Shown in pieces: positions 24,381 to 35,560 of a stretch of DNA of 64,000 nt. The stretch spans positions 6,275,375-6,339,374 of the forward strand of contig NC_079510.1 in NCBI RefSeq assembly GCF_030052815.1. The letters run 5' to 3'. Each line of letters starts with the position of its first letter. Within the stretch, counting starts at the first letter, position 1. A program made the translations under genes and the position numbers. The stretch is from Hevea brasiliensis (lineage: Eukaryota; Streptophyta; Magnoliopsida; Malpighiales; Euphorbiaceae). The notes under the pieces are model-generated. The model was not told the origin of the DNA and ran no database searches. It was given only the letters and a program-made list of their open reading frames with translations.

Positions 24381-24613
24381 GAAAAAGAATAACATAGGAT
24401 TTAACATTGTTCGATCATAAGGTCTACGTCCATGGGCAAGAAAAAAGAAAAGGTTTCACCATAATGAGAAAATAAGATACAATCATTCAGAACTCTCACT
24501 TTTTATCATAATCTGGTCGCAACACAAAGTTTTTGGTTCAGGTTACAATTTGGGTCCATGAAGACATCTAAAATTCAAGTCATGTAAAAATAACACTATA
24601 TACATATATATTA
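24381..24613. other. Short intergenic spacer
   Basis: No coding sequence was recognised. The right end holds the left copy of the MITE duplication ATATATATTA (24604-24613). Confidence 0.5.
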
Positions 24614-25100
24614 GGATAAATTTCAATGACTGTCCCTGAACTTATAGAGTTATAACACTATAGTCCTTTAACTTTAAAATGTAACATAAAACCCCATAAA
24701 CTTTTAAATTTTGCACAATAAAATCCCTCTAACTTTCAATTATTGTTTTTTCAGTTAGAAATTGATGTAAATAGCTCCCACATGACACTTAGTCAATATT
24801 TCTCTCTTCTCTCTTATGCAAAGTGTAAAATTATTCTTTTTATGTCTGAAAAATTATTCTGTCTATAGAGAGAAAAATGATTCAATTTACACATGGCTTG
24901 AAAGAGAAAAGAGAAATACTGACTAAGCTCCATGCTGGGACTGTCCAGGTTAGTGTCTAATTGAAAAACTGGTAATTGGAGGTTAGAGGGATTTTATTGT
25001 GCAAAATTTGAAAGTTGATGGGTTTTATGCTACATTTGTTAGTTCAGGGACTGTAATGTTATAACTAGATAAGTTCAGGAACAGTTGTCAAAATTTATCC
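24614..25100. mobile_element. Foldback MITE, Mutator-like by its 10-bp TSD
   Basis: The 487-bp element is palindromic along almost its whole length, so it would fold into one long hairpin. The ends are GGATAAATTT on the left and AAATTTATCC on the right. Flanking copies of ATATATATTA (24604-24613 and 25101-25110) are identical, and a 10-bp duplication is in the 9-11 bp range of Mutator-like elements. Inside, CCTGAACTTAT, GTTATAAC and ATTTTGCACAATAAAATCCC occur in both arms. It has no ORF, so it depends on a transposase elsewhere. The AT-rich flank could exaggerate the apparent duplication. Confidence 0.8.
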
Positions 25101-25290
25101 ATATATATTATGAGACTATTATTATGTACCTACATTCTGATGATTATTAATAAATTGTTAAATTTTCAAAAAGAAAGTTTAGCATCAAATTCGAAATTCA
25201 TAACTGAAGAGATTTAAAATCCTTACACGCATTTTAGAACTTTTAATTTTTCAGTTTAATTCTTAAATTTTAATATTCATTTTGATTTCC

Positions 25291-25850
25291 GCGACTTTTT
25301 TTTTATGAAAACCAAATTTCATACAAACAGAAAACGAGCTATTAACATCAGCTAGTGCTAAATGTCAACACAGCATCAGGCATGGGACAATTAAAAACAG
25401 AACCAAGAAAAGAAACATCAGGAATTTGATGACCCAAAGAAGCAAGATAGTGCACCACCTGATTAGCTTCATGCCTGATATGGTGAAAAGAGCAGGAAGT
25501 AACAATAGCAGAAAGTTGGGAGACAACATCAACAAGCAAACCCAGAGGTCCCGCATAAGAAATGGTAACCAAAAATGCCTGAAATCAATTCCACAGTCAC
25601 TCTCACACTGAATTTCATCAAACCCGTTCTGTACAGCCAGTTGGAGACCAAAACATAAGGCCATTCCTTCTGCAACAGAAGCATCAACAACCATCTGAAA
25701 ATGGTTACAAGCTGCCCCCAGATACCACCATATGTATCGCGAAAGACACATCCCAAGCTAGTGGAACCCGAAGATTGGATTACCGAGGCATCCACATTCA
25801 GCTTAATGCCCGATGTCGGACACTCGAAGGGAGCCATCGAAACAACTGCT
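25291..25850 (-). pseudogene. RNase H-like C-terminal remnant of a LINE-type element with A-tail
   Basis: Across three minus-strand frames the pieces line up as one RVT_3-type RNase H domain. KLNVDASV and LGCVFRDTYGGIWG (25700-25800) come first, then EGMALCFGLQLAVQNGFDEIQCESDC (25600-25690). The C-terminal helix CSFHHIRHEANQVVHYLASLGHQ lies at 25420-25500. At least two frameshifts break it. The product ends near 25348 and is followed on the minus strand by a short UTR and an A-run (T-run at about 25292-25302 on the plus strand). That is what a 5'-truncated LINE leaves behind. A decayed free-standing RNase H-like gene is the alternative. Confidence 0.6.
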
Positions 25851-25990
25851 GGCGCATGACAGGAGCTGGAGAAGCCACCTGATCAGGCTGGAGCATCCCA
25901 TTGCCAAACTCACCACCTCCACAGGAAAAATTATTAATTGAAACTGATGTATGTAAGATGGTTCTATTAATTGTAGTGGGTCTAACATAA

Positions 25991-27539
25991 TCAGTTATTA
26001 TAATTAAATTATTATATATACAACGATTGTATTAAATAAATATACCTTCTTAAGAACGCATTCTAAAAGGTTAATAAGTTGAACTGAAATTTTCAGTTCA
26101 TTTAAATGAAAAATATGAAACCCATTAATAAAATATAAATTTTTATTCTAATCGCCATATTATAGTAATTTCATATACTTTCGTTTATAAAATAGTTATA
26201 TAAAATAGTTTTAGTTAATAAAACTGAAATCAATGTCAACGATTTAGAATAAACTGAAAAATTAAAAAATTAATTAAAATAAAAAATGCACGCAAAATTT
26301 TGAATTTTTTTAGCATTAAATCAATAAATTATTTATATCAATTAATTTGATTTCAGATTATATTATAAAAAGTATAGGTGATGGGAGGTTTATCAATCTA
26401 AAATTAGGGCATACCATAAGATTATAAAATAATTTATAGATCACTCAGAAAAAAAAAAAAAAAAGTTGCTGACACTGTTTCTAAGATTTTTAGTTCATTG
26501 ATAAATGGGTTGAAATAGGAGTAAGCCCAAAAACACAAAGATTGACAAGGAAATCTAGAGGCTCAAAGCTGTCCTTAAAGCCCACAGACTCGAAAAACCG
26601 TGCGCTAGCATTGGAAAGAAGCAGAAGAAAATTAAGCTGCCCTGCCCCTCTTCTGACCACCATCTGGAAGATTACAATATAGTTTATTAAAATGTATTTT
26701 TTTTAAAAAAAAATAAAAGATGAATCATTCATTAAATAAAAATATTATATAAATTTGAAGTATAAAATTTCGTATTATTACATTTTTAAATAAGAAATTT
26801 TAAAATAAATTATTTATACAAAATATAATAGTAATTGTATTGATTTAAAAGATCTGATCATGTTGATTTGGCCATTAATTCAACAGGAAGCACACTCAAA
26901 TCAATGGTAATCTACCAGTTTAACTCCACGATCTTTTTACGAGCTCAATATGAAATGCATCAAATTTTGATATTCTCATGAAAAGAAAATATGTACTTCC
27001 TATTATTACATTCCTCCCCAAATAATAAATTAAAAAAGAAAACCTAACAACTCCATAATAAAAAAAAAAAAGAGAAAAAAAAAGATCCCATGGAGAAAAC
27101 AATAAATTATCGCAAAGGAGAAAATATCAAATCTTCAAAAAAGAGGAGGCAATAAATCCTTTTAAAAGAGGAAACAAAACTCAGATCTAACACTAATAAT
27201 AGAATGAGGACAAACACAAATTTACTAAAAGGATAAAGATTTGGACATTATTGAAAAAAAAAAACAAAATAAATATAAAAAGTGCAAAAAGGAAAAGATA
27301 ACTATAGGTGAAAATACTCACCAGTGGTCAGTTCAAAGGGCTCACAAGGGGAAGAAGGAAAGAGAGAAAGGAAAGAATTTAAAGAAAGAGGAGGCTTGAT
27401 TAAAATATTATTAATATAAAAAGAAAAAAATATATATATATATAATATCATTTTATAAAATTAAGTAAAACATTTATAATTAAGCAGAGTTTGAATATCA
27501 TTGAATTAAATAAAATAATATTTATCTAAATTAACTTGT
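25991..27539. other. AT-rich intergenic DNA
   Basis: A/T-rich with poly-A runs (26452-26465, 27060-27085) and no supported gene. A moderately GC-richer block at 26530-26670 was not identified. Confidence 0.5.
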
Positions 27540-27758
27540 TACTTTGATCAATCTCTGCTACTGCTTTTGCAACACCACAAGTACAATCGCCGCAGGTGCA
27601 AATAGGAGAAGGCTTCAAAGATTGTAGTTCATCTCACATCTTCTTAAGTTTGGTGAAATAGATCACCAAAAACGTATTTCTTTGAGAGAATGCACTAATT
27701 TCACATGTGATATTGTATAGTAAAGGTCCATTATTTTCACTAAAGCATTGTTCCAATT
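27540..27758 (-). pseudogene. Ty1/copia gag fragment, right-hand part of a split gag
   Basis: The minus strand reads YFTKLKKM, a stop in place of the Trp, DELQSLKPSPICTCGDCTCG: the copia gag pattern that includes KLKKLWDEL and CTCG cysteines. Just before it comes LEQCFSENNGPLLYNI. The reading continues, out of place, at 42416 onward, because a whole retrotransposon sits between the two halves. The left edge of the fragment at 27540 is truncated. Confidence 0.7.
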
Positions 27759-27794
27759 TAATGTGTGTCTAATATTGATTAGTGGGCTGATTGG

Positions 27795-27802
27795 TATAAA
27801 AG
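27795..27802 (+). promoter_or_regulatory. TATA box in the 185-bp LTR
   Basis: TATAAAAG lies 36 bp into the LTR. The second LTR has the same motif at about 39877-39884. Transcription would be expected to begin about 30 bp downstream. Confidence 0.5.
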
Positions 27803-28000
27803 GAAAACATGCTCTGTAGTTAACTGTGAATGATATGATTGAAATCTTAATTCTTCTCTCTATTCATCCCTTGCTTCTCAAAATTCTTATGTTCTTCTAT
27901 GCCTTTCCCCTTTCCTGGTTCATTTCTCCTTTGGTTTGCATCAATGGCATTAGAGCCAATGATCCTTGGCCATGGATTTCTACTGGCAAGTCTTTTCTCC

Positions 28001-30586
28001 TGTAACACCCCAAAATTTTAAATTTTATGAGCATTTTTGGTATTTTAATTTTATTTAAATTTTAGGAATTTTTTTAAGATTTTTCGAATTTTAAAAATCG
28101 GGTTCGATTTTTCGAAAATATAAACTTTGATGATTTTTAAAAATTAATTTAAAGACCACGTGGCAAAACTAAAAATATATTTGGAGTCTACGTATTTTTC
28201 TGAGTTTTCAAATTTTTGAAATTTTGGACCTCGTTTTCAGGCGAGTAAAAATTCAAAATTTTGTATTCGAATCGAACCGTCGAATCGAATCGACCGGATC
28301 GGACCGGTCGAATCGGACCGCCTTTTCCTTCTTCCCTTTTTCTTCCTCGCGTCGTTCCTCTCCCTTTTCTCTCTCTTTTCTCTCTCTCCTCCCTCCCGCC
28401 ACGGCCACCACCTCCCTGTCACCCCAGACGGCGCCGCCACTGCCACCACCGGCCACTGGAAACCGTGACGCGATCCTCCTCGCGCGCACGGCGTTTCGGC
28501 TTCTTCGGCCAAAATCCGGCCGATCCGGCCACCAATTGGACCGGGTCTTGTATCTAAAATCATCTACTCGGCGAGAGCTTTCCATAGACACCAAGAACGC
28601 TGAAATCCATCGAGCGGTTTGTCCGATTTTCGCTCGGGAAAATTTTAGCCCATTTCGACCTTTGGGCTAGATTTCTCGAAAACCGTGAATCCCACGAGGA
28701 AACCGAGGGTACCAGCACGCTCCACTCGTCGAGAGCTTCGCGGCGACATAAATTTCAAATTTTTCCGACACCGTTTTTCGGTGGGTCCCACGAAACTTCG
28801 CAGTATTTTTCTGAGCATTTAATGAGCTTAGAAAATTCTGAAAAATTTATGTACTAACCCCCGTGTTATGGGCTTCGTGTAGGTATCCTCGATTCGCGGA
28901 AATTCGACAGTTGACCGGATCTGTGAAATTCCGGCCAGACAGACCCGTTACCGGAAAAGTCTCCGAATTGGACCGAGGTTTTGGCTAGCCCCCCATTGTC
29001 AAACGTCCCGAGCGCGTTCCCGAAGTTGGAATCGGAAAAGGTAAACCCGAACCTTGTTTTTACGTAATTTTCTAGTGCTTAAATAGGATTAAAAATCCGT
29101 AAAATATTCGTGGTAGCTCAGAAAATTATGATTCTTTTTGAAATAGCTTAGTAATATTGCTAAGGACCGCGGGGCAAAGTTTTAGAATTTTTAGAGCTGA
29201 TTTGGGCAGTTTTTGCAAAAATGGTCAATTATAGGGACTAAATTGAAATTTTACATATTGTGATGGATGATTGATTTGATGGGCCCAGGAGGGGCTGTGT
29301 GATGTGATTGAGTTGTGGATATATGGATTGTGAGTATAGAAGTATATTTTGAGCCCTTTTGCAGGTTGGGTAGGTCCTAGGTATAGGGGAGACTCTACCG
29401 GATTTTCGGCACGACTTAGGACGTATTGGTCTTTTTCTTTGTTTGTATTGAGTCAAATTTATTAAATGATTGTAATAAAATTGTCGTGAGCAGATGACCT
29501 TCTTCCTCCGCCGCCTCAGTGACCATCGTCAAGTCTGTGAGTAAAATATTAATTTTAAATGTAATTTCGATATTATTATATGTTCAGCATGCCCATGCAT
29601 CACTTATATGCATATAATTATGTAGTTAAACTCTAGGCACGATTTATGTTGCATTGATAACTGTTAAAGTGCCATGAATGTTGTTGTGGTAATTTGGAGC
29701 AGTGTGCGTGCGTTGGCGTGCGTGTGATGTGGTGTAGACTATGGATAGGACGGGTAGTCACGACTTGAGTTCTTCGCTGGGACTCGATCCTTCGAGGGGT
29801 AGTCACGGCTTGAGTTCTTCGCTGGGACCCTCGATTTGGTTATTAAGTGGAAGTCCGAGCTGAGTTCTTCGCTGGCACCAGGTTGGATTTAAGAGAGCTG
29901 TATAGGGGATCAGCTCCCATATATTATGATTGATGCTACAGGGTGCGTGAGTGCTCCAAATTACCTTTTTGATGCTATGATGTGAATTTAGTGCTGATGT
30001 TGCATTTCATTCCACAGGTTGCATTAGTTTTAGATAGTTATAGAGATTATGGTTAAAATTGATATTTTACTCTCTGAGTCGAACGCTCACTCCTGTTCAA
30101 AAATTTTTACAGGCCACAGGAGGATATTTTATTCTGGGTTAACCTGCTTTTCTACTTCGCAGGTTGTTTATCAATATTTGTGTAATTTTATTTTCTCCTA
30201 GAATTTCCGCATGTGTTAGCAGTAATTATTTGAATTTGGTATGTAATATTATTATCATGTTGGACCTGTAAACTTAATATTCTATGTCTGTTTGATGGAT
30301 TGGATGAGGGAGCTGAGCTCCCATTTCTTTTATGATGTTATGAGTATGTGGAGGTTGAGCTGAGCTCCCCAATTGAGTATTATTATGTTTACAGGTCGGG
30401 TGAGTCGAAAACTCCCCGTTGGGAAGTCCATTTTATGGCCGGACTCTGTCCATTTGTTTTCTTGAATTTGGGCCCAAATGGGCCTTAGAGTTGGGTTAAT
30501 GAACAGTTAGGCTTACTACGGGCCTCGGGGGCTTTAGGCTGGCTCAGGTCCTAGTGCTGGTCCGGCCCATAGGTTGGGTCGTGACA
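28001..30586 (+). repeat. 5' LTR of the Tekay element
   Basis: 2586 bp, TG...CA. It contains a GC-rich block at 28330-28520 and two copies of a 45-bp tandem unit (29752-29796, then a partial copy from 29797). It is near-identical to the 3' LTR over most of its length but differs strongly in a few short blocks (about 28380-28490, 28935-28965 and 29494-29515). It lies in the internal region of the smaller 185-bp-LTR element. Confidence 0.93.
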
Positions 30587-30590
30587 AATG

Positions 30591-30602
30591 TGGTATCAGA
30601 GC
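30591..30602 (+). promoter_or_regulatory. Primer-binding site for initiator tRNA-Met
   Basis: TGGTATCAGAGC four bases inside the 5' LTR, complementary to the 3' end of initiator methionine tRNA, the usual primer of plant gypsy and copia elements. Confidence 0.9.
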
Positions 30603-30812
30603 TTAGGCTCCAGATTCTTAGGGAATGTTTGTCTAAAGTGTTGGGAAGAGTCTACTAGGAGTCACATGCGGAAAATAGGGTCCACATTCGTCTTGCATTG
30701 TCATCTTTGCTTCTAGTTTCTGCACCATATATTGTGTATAAATATGAGTCCATAGAGCTGTGTAATGTGCAGTTTTGAATTTTGTGGGCTAATGCTGCTG
30801 AGTTTCAGGAAA

Positions 30813-32048
30813 ATGCGTAGAAGCGTGAGAGCGCCATCGCACTGTAACAGATGTGCCTGACGAGGTGTCGACACAGGATGAGGCGCCTGCCCCGAGGAGG
30901 CGGGGTAGGAGGCCTAGAGCTGCTCAAGTAGAAGAGCAGCTGCCCACAGTTCAGGAACAGTCTTTCATGGCACAGGGTCCCATGGACCCCATGGCAGCTA
31001 CTCTAGCTGGGTTGCAGAGAACCATCGACATGATGGCGCAGTATATGGTCCACCCTCCACAGCAGCAGCAGTCCAACGCACCAAGAGGGGAATCTTACAA
31101 ACAGATCATAAATTTCAAGAAGTTGGTGCCTGGTACTTATGATATGTCAGACGATGCATATCGGTTTTTGGATTCCTGCAGGCGAGCAGAATGATTGGTG
31201 ATAGAAAGGCGATAGAGTGTATGCAGCATGTCATGGGGCCTATGCCTAGACAATGGATGAATGACTACGTGTTACCCCGGATGGAGGGTTTGTCGTGGGC
31301 TCAGTTTGTGGAACTGTTCATCAATCGGTTTGTGCCAGAAAGCTTCAGAGATCAGAAACAGTGGGCTTTTGAGGCCTTAAGACAGAATGGCAGGTCTGTA
31401 GATGAATATGCTACAGAATTTCTGGAATTGAGCAGATATGCCCCTACAGTAGTAGCTACAGAAACTATGAAAGTGAAGAGGTTCCTAAAGGGGCTTGACA
31501 GGAGGTATGCAAACCTGGCCATGATGTCTGATCAGTCTTTTGACGTGGTAGTTGATCGAGCCAGACAGATAGAGATTAGCTATGCTGTGGATGACAGCGG
31601 AAGAGCAAAGAAAAACAGAGCAGAGGGTTCTACCGGTGTTCCCCAAATGGGTACTCCGGATAGTGGTGGCCAGAGTAATTACAGAGGAAAGAGTAGGAAC
31701 AAGAGAAGTGGTTTTAGACACAAACCACGAGGATTCAGACCAGGGTACGGATCCAGCAGTGGTCACAGTTCGGGGTACAGCAGTTCTGGGTCTGGTTCAG
31801 GATCCTCTTTGGCACCGTGTGCACAGTGTGGAAGAGGACATTCAGGACCTTGTTTGATGGGGTCAGGAGTATGCTTCAGGTGTGGCCAACCAGGTCACTT
31901 TGCTAGGGAATGCCCCATGTTCCGAGCCACGAGATGGGGTCACAGTGGTTACATTGCAAATGTTCCTCGCCGATTGTATCCGGTACTTCCAACATGGCAG
32001 CGATACAGGGCCGAGGACAAGGGGGACGTGGATTTGGAGGCAGATTAG
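30813..32048 (+). pseudogene. gag of the Tekay element, frameshifted
   Basis: The likely start is ATG at 30813 (MRRSVRAP). The frame then breaks near 30850 and continues in another frame as VPDEVSTQDEAPAPRRRGRRPR to 31194. It breaks again near 31190 and carries on as DRKAIECMQHVMGPMPRQWMNDY through the retrotransposon gag domain (LSWAQFVELFINRFVPESFRDQK...EYATEFLELSRYAP) to the knuckle [14 protein letters not shown] (31871-31912). The third frame, from near 31980, carries protease. A Ser/Gly-rich hinge lies at 31740-31810. Confidence 0.85.
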
Positions 32049-32989
32049 GAGGTAGAAGTCAGTATCAAGGTTCTGCCACTCAGGGTAGGGGTCAAGCTCG
32101 GGTTTTCACCTTGACCCACCAGGATGCTCAGGCTTCAAATGCAGTTGTGGTGTATTCTTCCAGTCATTCCTATGAAGCTCGTGTTTTGATAGATCTGGGT
32201 GCTACGCACTCATTTGTCTCCCCTGTGTTTGCCATGAGGTTGGGTAGAAACCCTACAACTTTAGAGTGCCCTTTGTCAGTAGCTACCCCACTTAGCGACA
32301 ACATAGATGTAGATATGATTTTTCCGGGTAGCCCAGTAGTAGTGGATGGAAAGATCCTCCCAGCAGACTTGGTTCCTTTACCAGTAATGGATTTCGATGT
32401 AATCTTGGGGATGGATTGGTTGGCAACTCACTATGCCACTTTAGACTACAGGAACAAAAAGGTGTATTTCCACATATCTGGTTTGGAAGAGTTTAGCTTT
32501 GATGGTGATAGGAGCGTGGCTCCATATAATTTGGTGTCAGTAATTAGTGCTAGAAAAATGTTGAGGCGTGAATGCCAAGGGTATTTGGCATTGGTGAGAG
32601 ATACATCTGTAGAAGGTGTCAGCATGGAAAATATTCCTGTTGTCAGAGAATTTATGGATGTCTTCCCAGAGGAGCTTCCAGGGTTGCCACCAGGAAGGGA
32701 AATAGAGTTTTGCATTGATGTTGTGCCAGGTACAAACCCCATATCGATGCCACCTTACAGGATGGCACCAGCAGAATTGAAAGAGCTGAAGGAGCAACTA
32801 CAGGAGCTTTTGGACAAGGGTTTTATACGTCCGAGCACTTCACCTTGGGGCGCTCCTGTTCTATTTGTGAGAAAGAAGGATGGGTCATTGAGGTTGTGTA
32901 TCGACTACAGACAGCTGAACAAGGTGACTGTGAAGAACAAGTATCCACTTCCTCGGATCGATGATTTGTTTGATCACCCAAGGAGCTAG
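31980..32989 (+). pseudogene. Protease and N-terminal reverse transcriptase of the Tekay element
   Basis: [14 protein letters not shown] (about 32183-32224) is the aspartic protease active-site region with Leu in place of Ser/Thr. GMDWL (32411-32425) is the second protease motif. Reverse transcriptase begins with [16 protein letters not shown] (32662-32709). It goes on through [57 protein letters not shown] and stops at TAG 32987 after LFDHPRS. The remaining RT pieces lie downstream in other frames. Confidence 0.85.
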
Positions 32990-33990
32990 ATTCTTTCCAA
33001 GATAGACTGCGATCAAGGGCTACCATCGCTTGAGAATCAGAATGAGGACGTGTCCAAAACGGCTTTCAGGACAAGATATGGTCATTATGAGTTCTTGGTG
33101 ATGTCTTTTGGACTCACTAATGCACCAGCAGCCTTCATGGACTTGATGAACAGGGTGTTCAAGCCATTTTAGGACCGTTTTGTCATCGTATTCATAGATG
33201 ACATTCTGGTATACTCTCGCATCGAGGAAGAACACGTGTGGCACTTAAGGATGGTGTTGCAGACGTTGAGGAGCACTATATGCCAAATTTTCAAAATGTG
33301 AATTTTGGCTAGAAAGCATCTCATTCTTGGGACACGTGGTTTCTAGTGACGGCATTCAAGTGGATTCCAAGAAAATTGAAGCTGTAACTAATTGGCTTAG
33401 GCCTACAACAGTCACTGAGGTGCGAAGTTTTCTGGGTTTAGCTGGCTACTATAGGCATTTTGTACAAGATTTCTCGGGATAGCGGCTCCCTAACTAAGTT
33501 GACGGGAAGAATGTTCCATTCATTTGGACAGATGATCGTGAGGTGAGTTTCCGAAGCTTAAGGAGTGTCTAACCATCGCCTGTGTTGACACTACACCGTG
33601 AGTGGTGAAGGATACAGTGTATTGTGACGCCTCGAGTTGGCCTAGGGTGTGTTTTGATGCGAATGGAAAGGTAGTGGCTTATGCTTCAAGGCGGTGAAGA
33701 GGTATGAGCGAACTACCACACCCATGATTTGGAAATGGCGGTGTAATCTTTGCACTAAAGATCCGGAGACACTATCGTATGGTGAAGTGTGCGAGATATA
33801 CACCGACCACAAGAGCTTGAAGTACATCTTCCAACAGAGGGATTTAAACTTGAGACAGAGGAGATGGATGGAGCTTCGAAAGACTATGATTGCACCATCG
33901 GTACCACCACCGAAAGGCCAATGTTGTGGCAGATGCCTTGAGCGTAAAATCTTCCGCGCTTGGCGCACATTTCAAGAGAGAAGAGACCAT
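32990..33990 (+). pseudogene. Rest of reverse transcriptase and RNase H of the Tekay element, indel-rich
   Basis: The RT continues past the stop. [27 protein letters not shown] is at 33058-33140, a stop in the usual FLDRF motif near 33171, and the catalytic FIDD with ILVYSR at 33191-33218. Further pieces are [29 protein letters not shown] (33428) and the RNase H segment [28 protein letters not shown] (33793-33878). Many small indels shift the frame from about 32985 to 33720, denser than in the flanking gag or integrase. Confidence 0.8.
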
Positions 33991-35360
33991 TGATTCAGAG
34001 GTACATGAGTTGATGGATCAAGGTTTAATCCTAGATCTTTCAGATGAGGGGGTATTGTTGGCTCACTTTTCAGTGAGGCCAGACTTGAGGGACAGAGTTA
34101 GAGTTTCCCAGCATAGAGACCAACAACTGATGAAGATTATAGAAAGAGTACAGCAAGGTGAAGGTGGTGAGTTTGGATTTGCCAATGATGGCGCCCTAGT
34201 GCAAGGTTCTAGGATATGTGTGCTCGATGTGGACAACCTCAGGAATGAAATCATGCGAAAGGCGCACTACACACTGTACAGTGTCCACCCAGGTTCCACC
34301 AAGATGTACCATGATGTGAAAGATAGCTATTGGTGGAATGGCATGAAGAGAGACATAGCAGACTTTGTGTCCAAGTGCTTGACTTGTCAGAAGGTGAAGT
34401 TTGAACACGAGAGACCGTCGGGAAGCCGCAGAGCTCCCTATCCCAGAATGGAAGTGGGAAATGATCACTATGGATTTTGTGACTGGGTTGCCTCGTACCA
34501 CGCGAGGATATGATTCGATATGGGTAATTGTAGACCGCTTGACCAAATCAGCTCACTTCTTACCTGTGAAGACTACATATTCTATGGCACAGTACGCCCG
34601 ACTCTACATTCGAGAAATAGTCAGATTGCATGGAGTTTCGGCTTCCATAATATCTGACAGAGGGCCCCAGTTCACTTCTCGGTTTTGGAGAAAGTTGCAG
34701 GAGGCACTTGGCACACGCTTGAACTTGATGCGGCTTTCCACCCTCGCAGACAGACGGTCTGAAAGGACAATCCAAACACTGGAAGACATGCTTCGCATGA
34801 GTGTCTTGGATTTTGGAGGTCAATGGGATGAGCAGCTAGCTTTGGTGGAGTTTGCCTACAACAACAGTTATCACTCCAGCATAGGGATGGCACCCTATGA
34901 GGCATTATATGGAAGAAAATGTAGGTCTCCTCTGTGTTGGACAGAAATGGGGGAAGCGAAGGTGCATGATGTAGACCTAGTGCAGTACACTTCAGAGGTA
35001 GTTCCTTTAATCAGGGAACGACTGAAAACAGCTTTCAGTAGGCAGAAGAGTTATGCAGACCCCAGACGGAGGGATGTGGAGTTTGCAGTGGGTGACTATG
35101 TATTCCTGAAGGTTTCTCCAATGAAGGGAGTCATGAGATTTGGAAAGAATGGCAAGTTGGCACCTCGGTATATTGGACCTTTTGAGGTTACTGATAGAGT
35201 TGGAGCAGTTTCCTACCGGTTGGAGATACCACCCTACCTTTCTCACGTTCATCCGTGTTTCACATCTCCATGCTCAGAAATACATTCAGATCCTTCTCAT
35301 GTACTACACTGGGATGTGATAGAGCTAAAAGAGAACTTGACATTTGAGAAGCGACTGTAG
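33890..35360 (+). pseudogene. Integrase of the Tekay element, two overlapping frames
   Basis: The first frame (33890-34513) holds [10 protein letters not shown] (RNase H end) and the HHCC zinc domain: HYTLYSVHPGSTKMYHD...KCLTCQKVK. The second (34401-35360) holds the catalytic core with Asp at 34473 (MDFVTGLP), Asp at 34656 (SDRGPQF) and Glu at 34761 (SERTIQ). From the second Asp to Glu is 35 residues, as expected. After that come the MAPYEALYGRKCRSPLCW and RYIGPFEV (GPF) motifs. The frameshift between the two lies in 34401-34513. A further damaged patch (LNLMRLSTLADRR) sits before the Glu. Confidence 0.88.
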
Positions 35361-35560
35361 CCATAGTGGACTACCAAGTGAGACAGTGAGATCCAAGCAG
35401 ATCCCTATGGTTAAGGTTTTGTGGAGAGTCGATCGGTGGAAGAGTGCACTGGGAGTCGAGCGGGACATGCGTAGCAAGTACCCTATCTGCTCAATGTATA
35501 ATCATGTGCTTTATTCTGCCTTGTGTAAAATTCGAGGCGAATTTTACGTAAGGGGAAGAA
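35344..35560 (+). pseudogene. Chromodomain and polypurine tract of the Tekay element
   Basis: After the TAG at 35358 another frame reads KQIPMVKVLWR...ERDMRSKYPI (about 35395-35490), which is the chromodomain end of a Tekay integrase. It is followed by AT-rich UTR and the polypurine tract AAGGGGAAGAA at 35550-35560. A chromodomain directs integration toward particular chromatin marks in related elements. Confidence 0.8.

Noticed and set aside
26530..26670. GC-richer island in AT-rich DNA
   Set aside because: Contains no ORF, repeat or known motif that I could support.
28224..28670. Open frames of about 100-148 codons on both strands in a GC-rich block
   Set aside because: They lie in the 5' LTR of the Tekay element, recur in the 3' LTR (35700-36130) with shifted frames, are rich in Ser/Pro/Arg on one strand and Arg/Gly on the other, and show no domain. 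The openness is a by-product of GC-rich composition.
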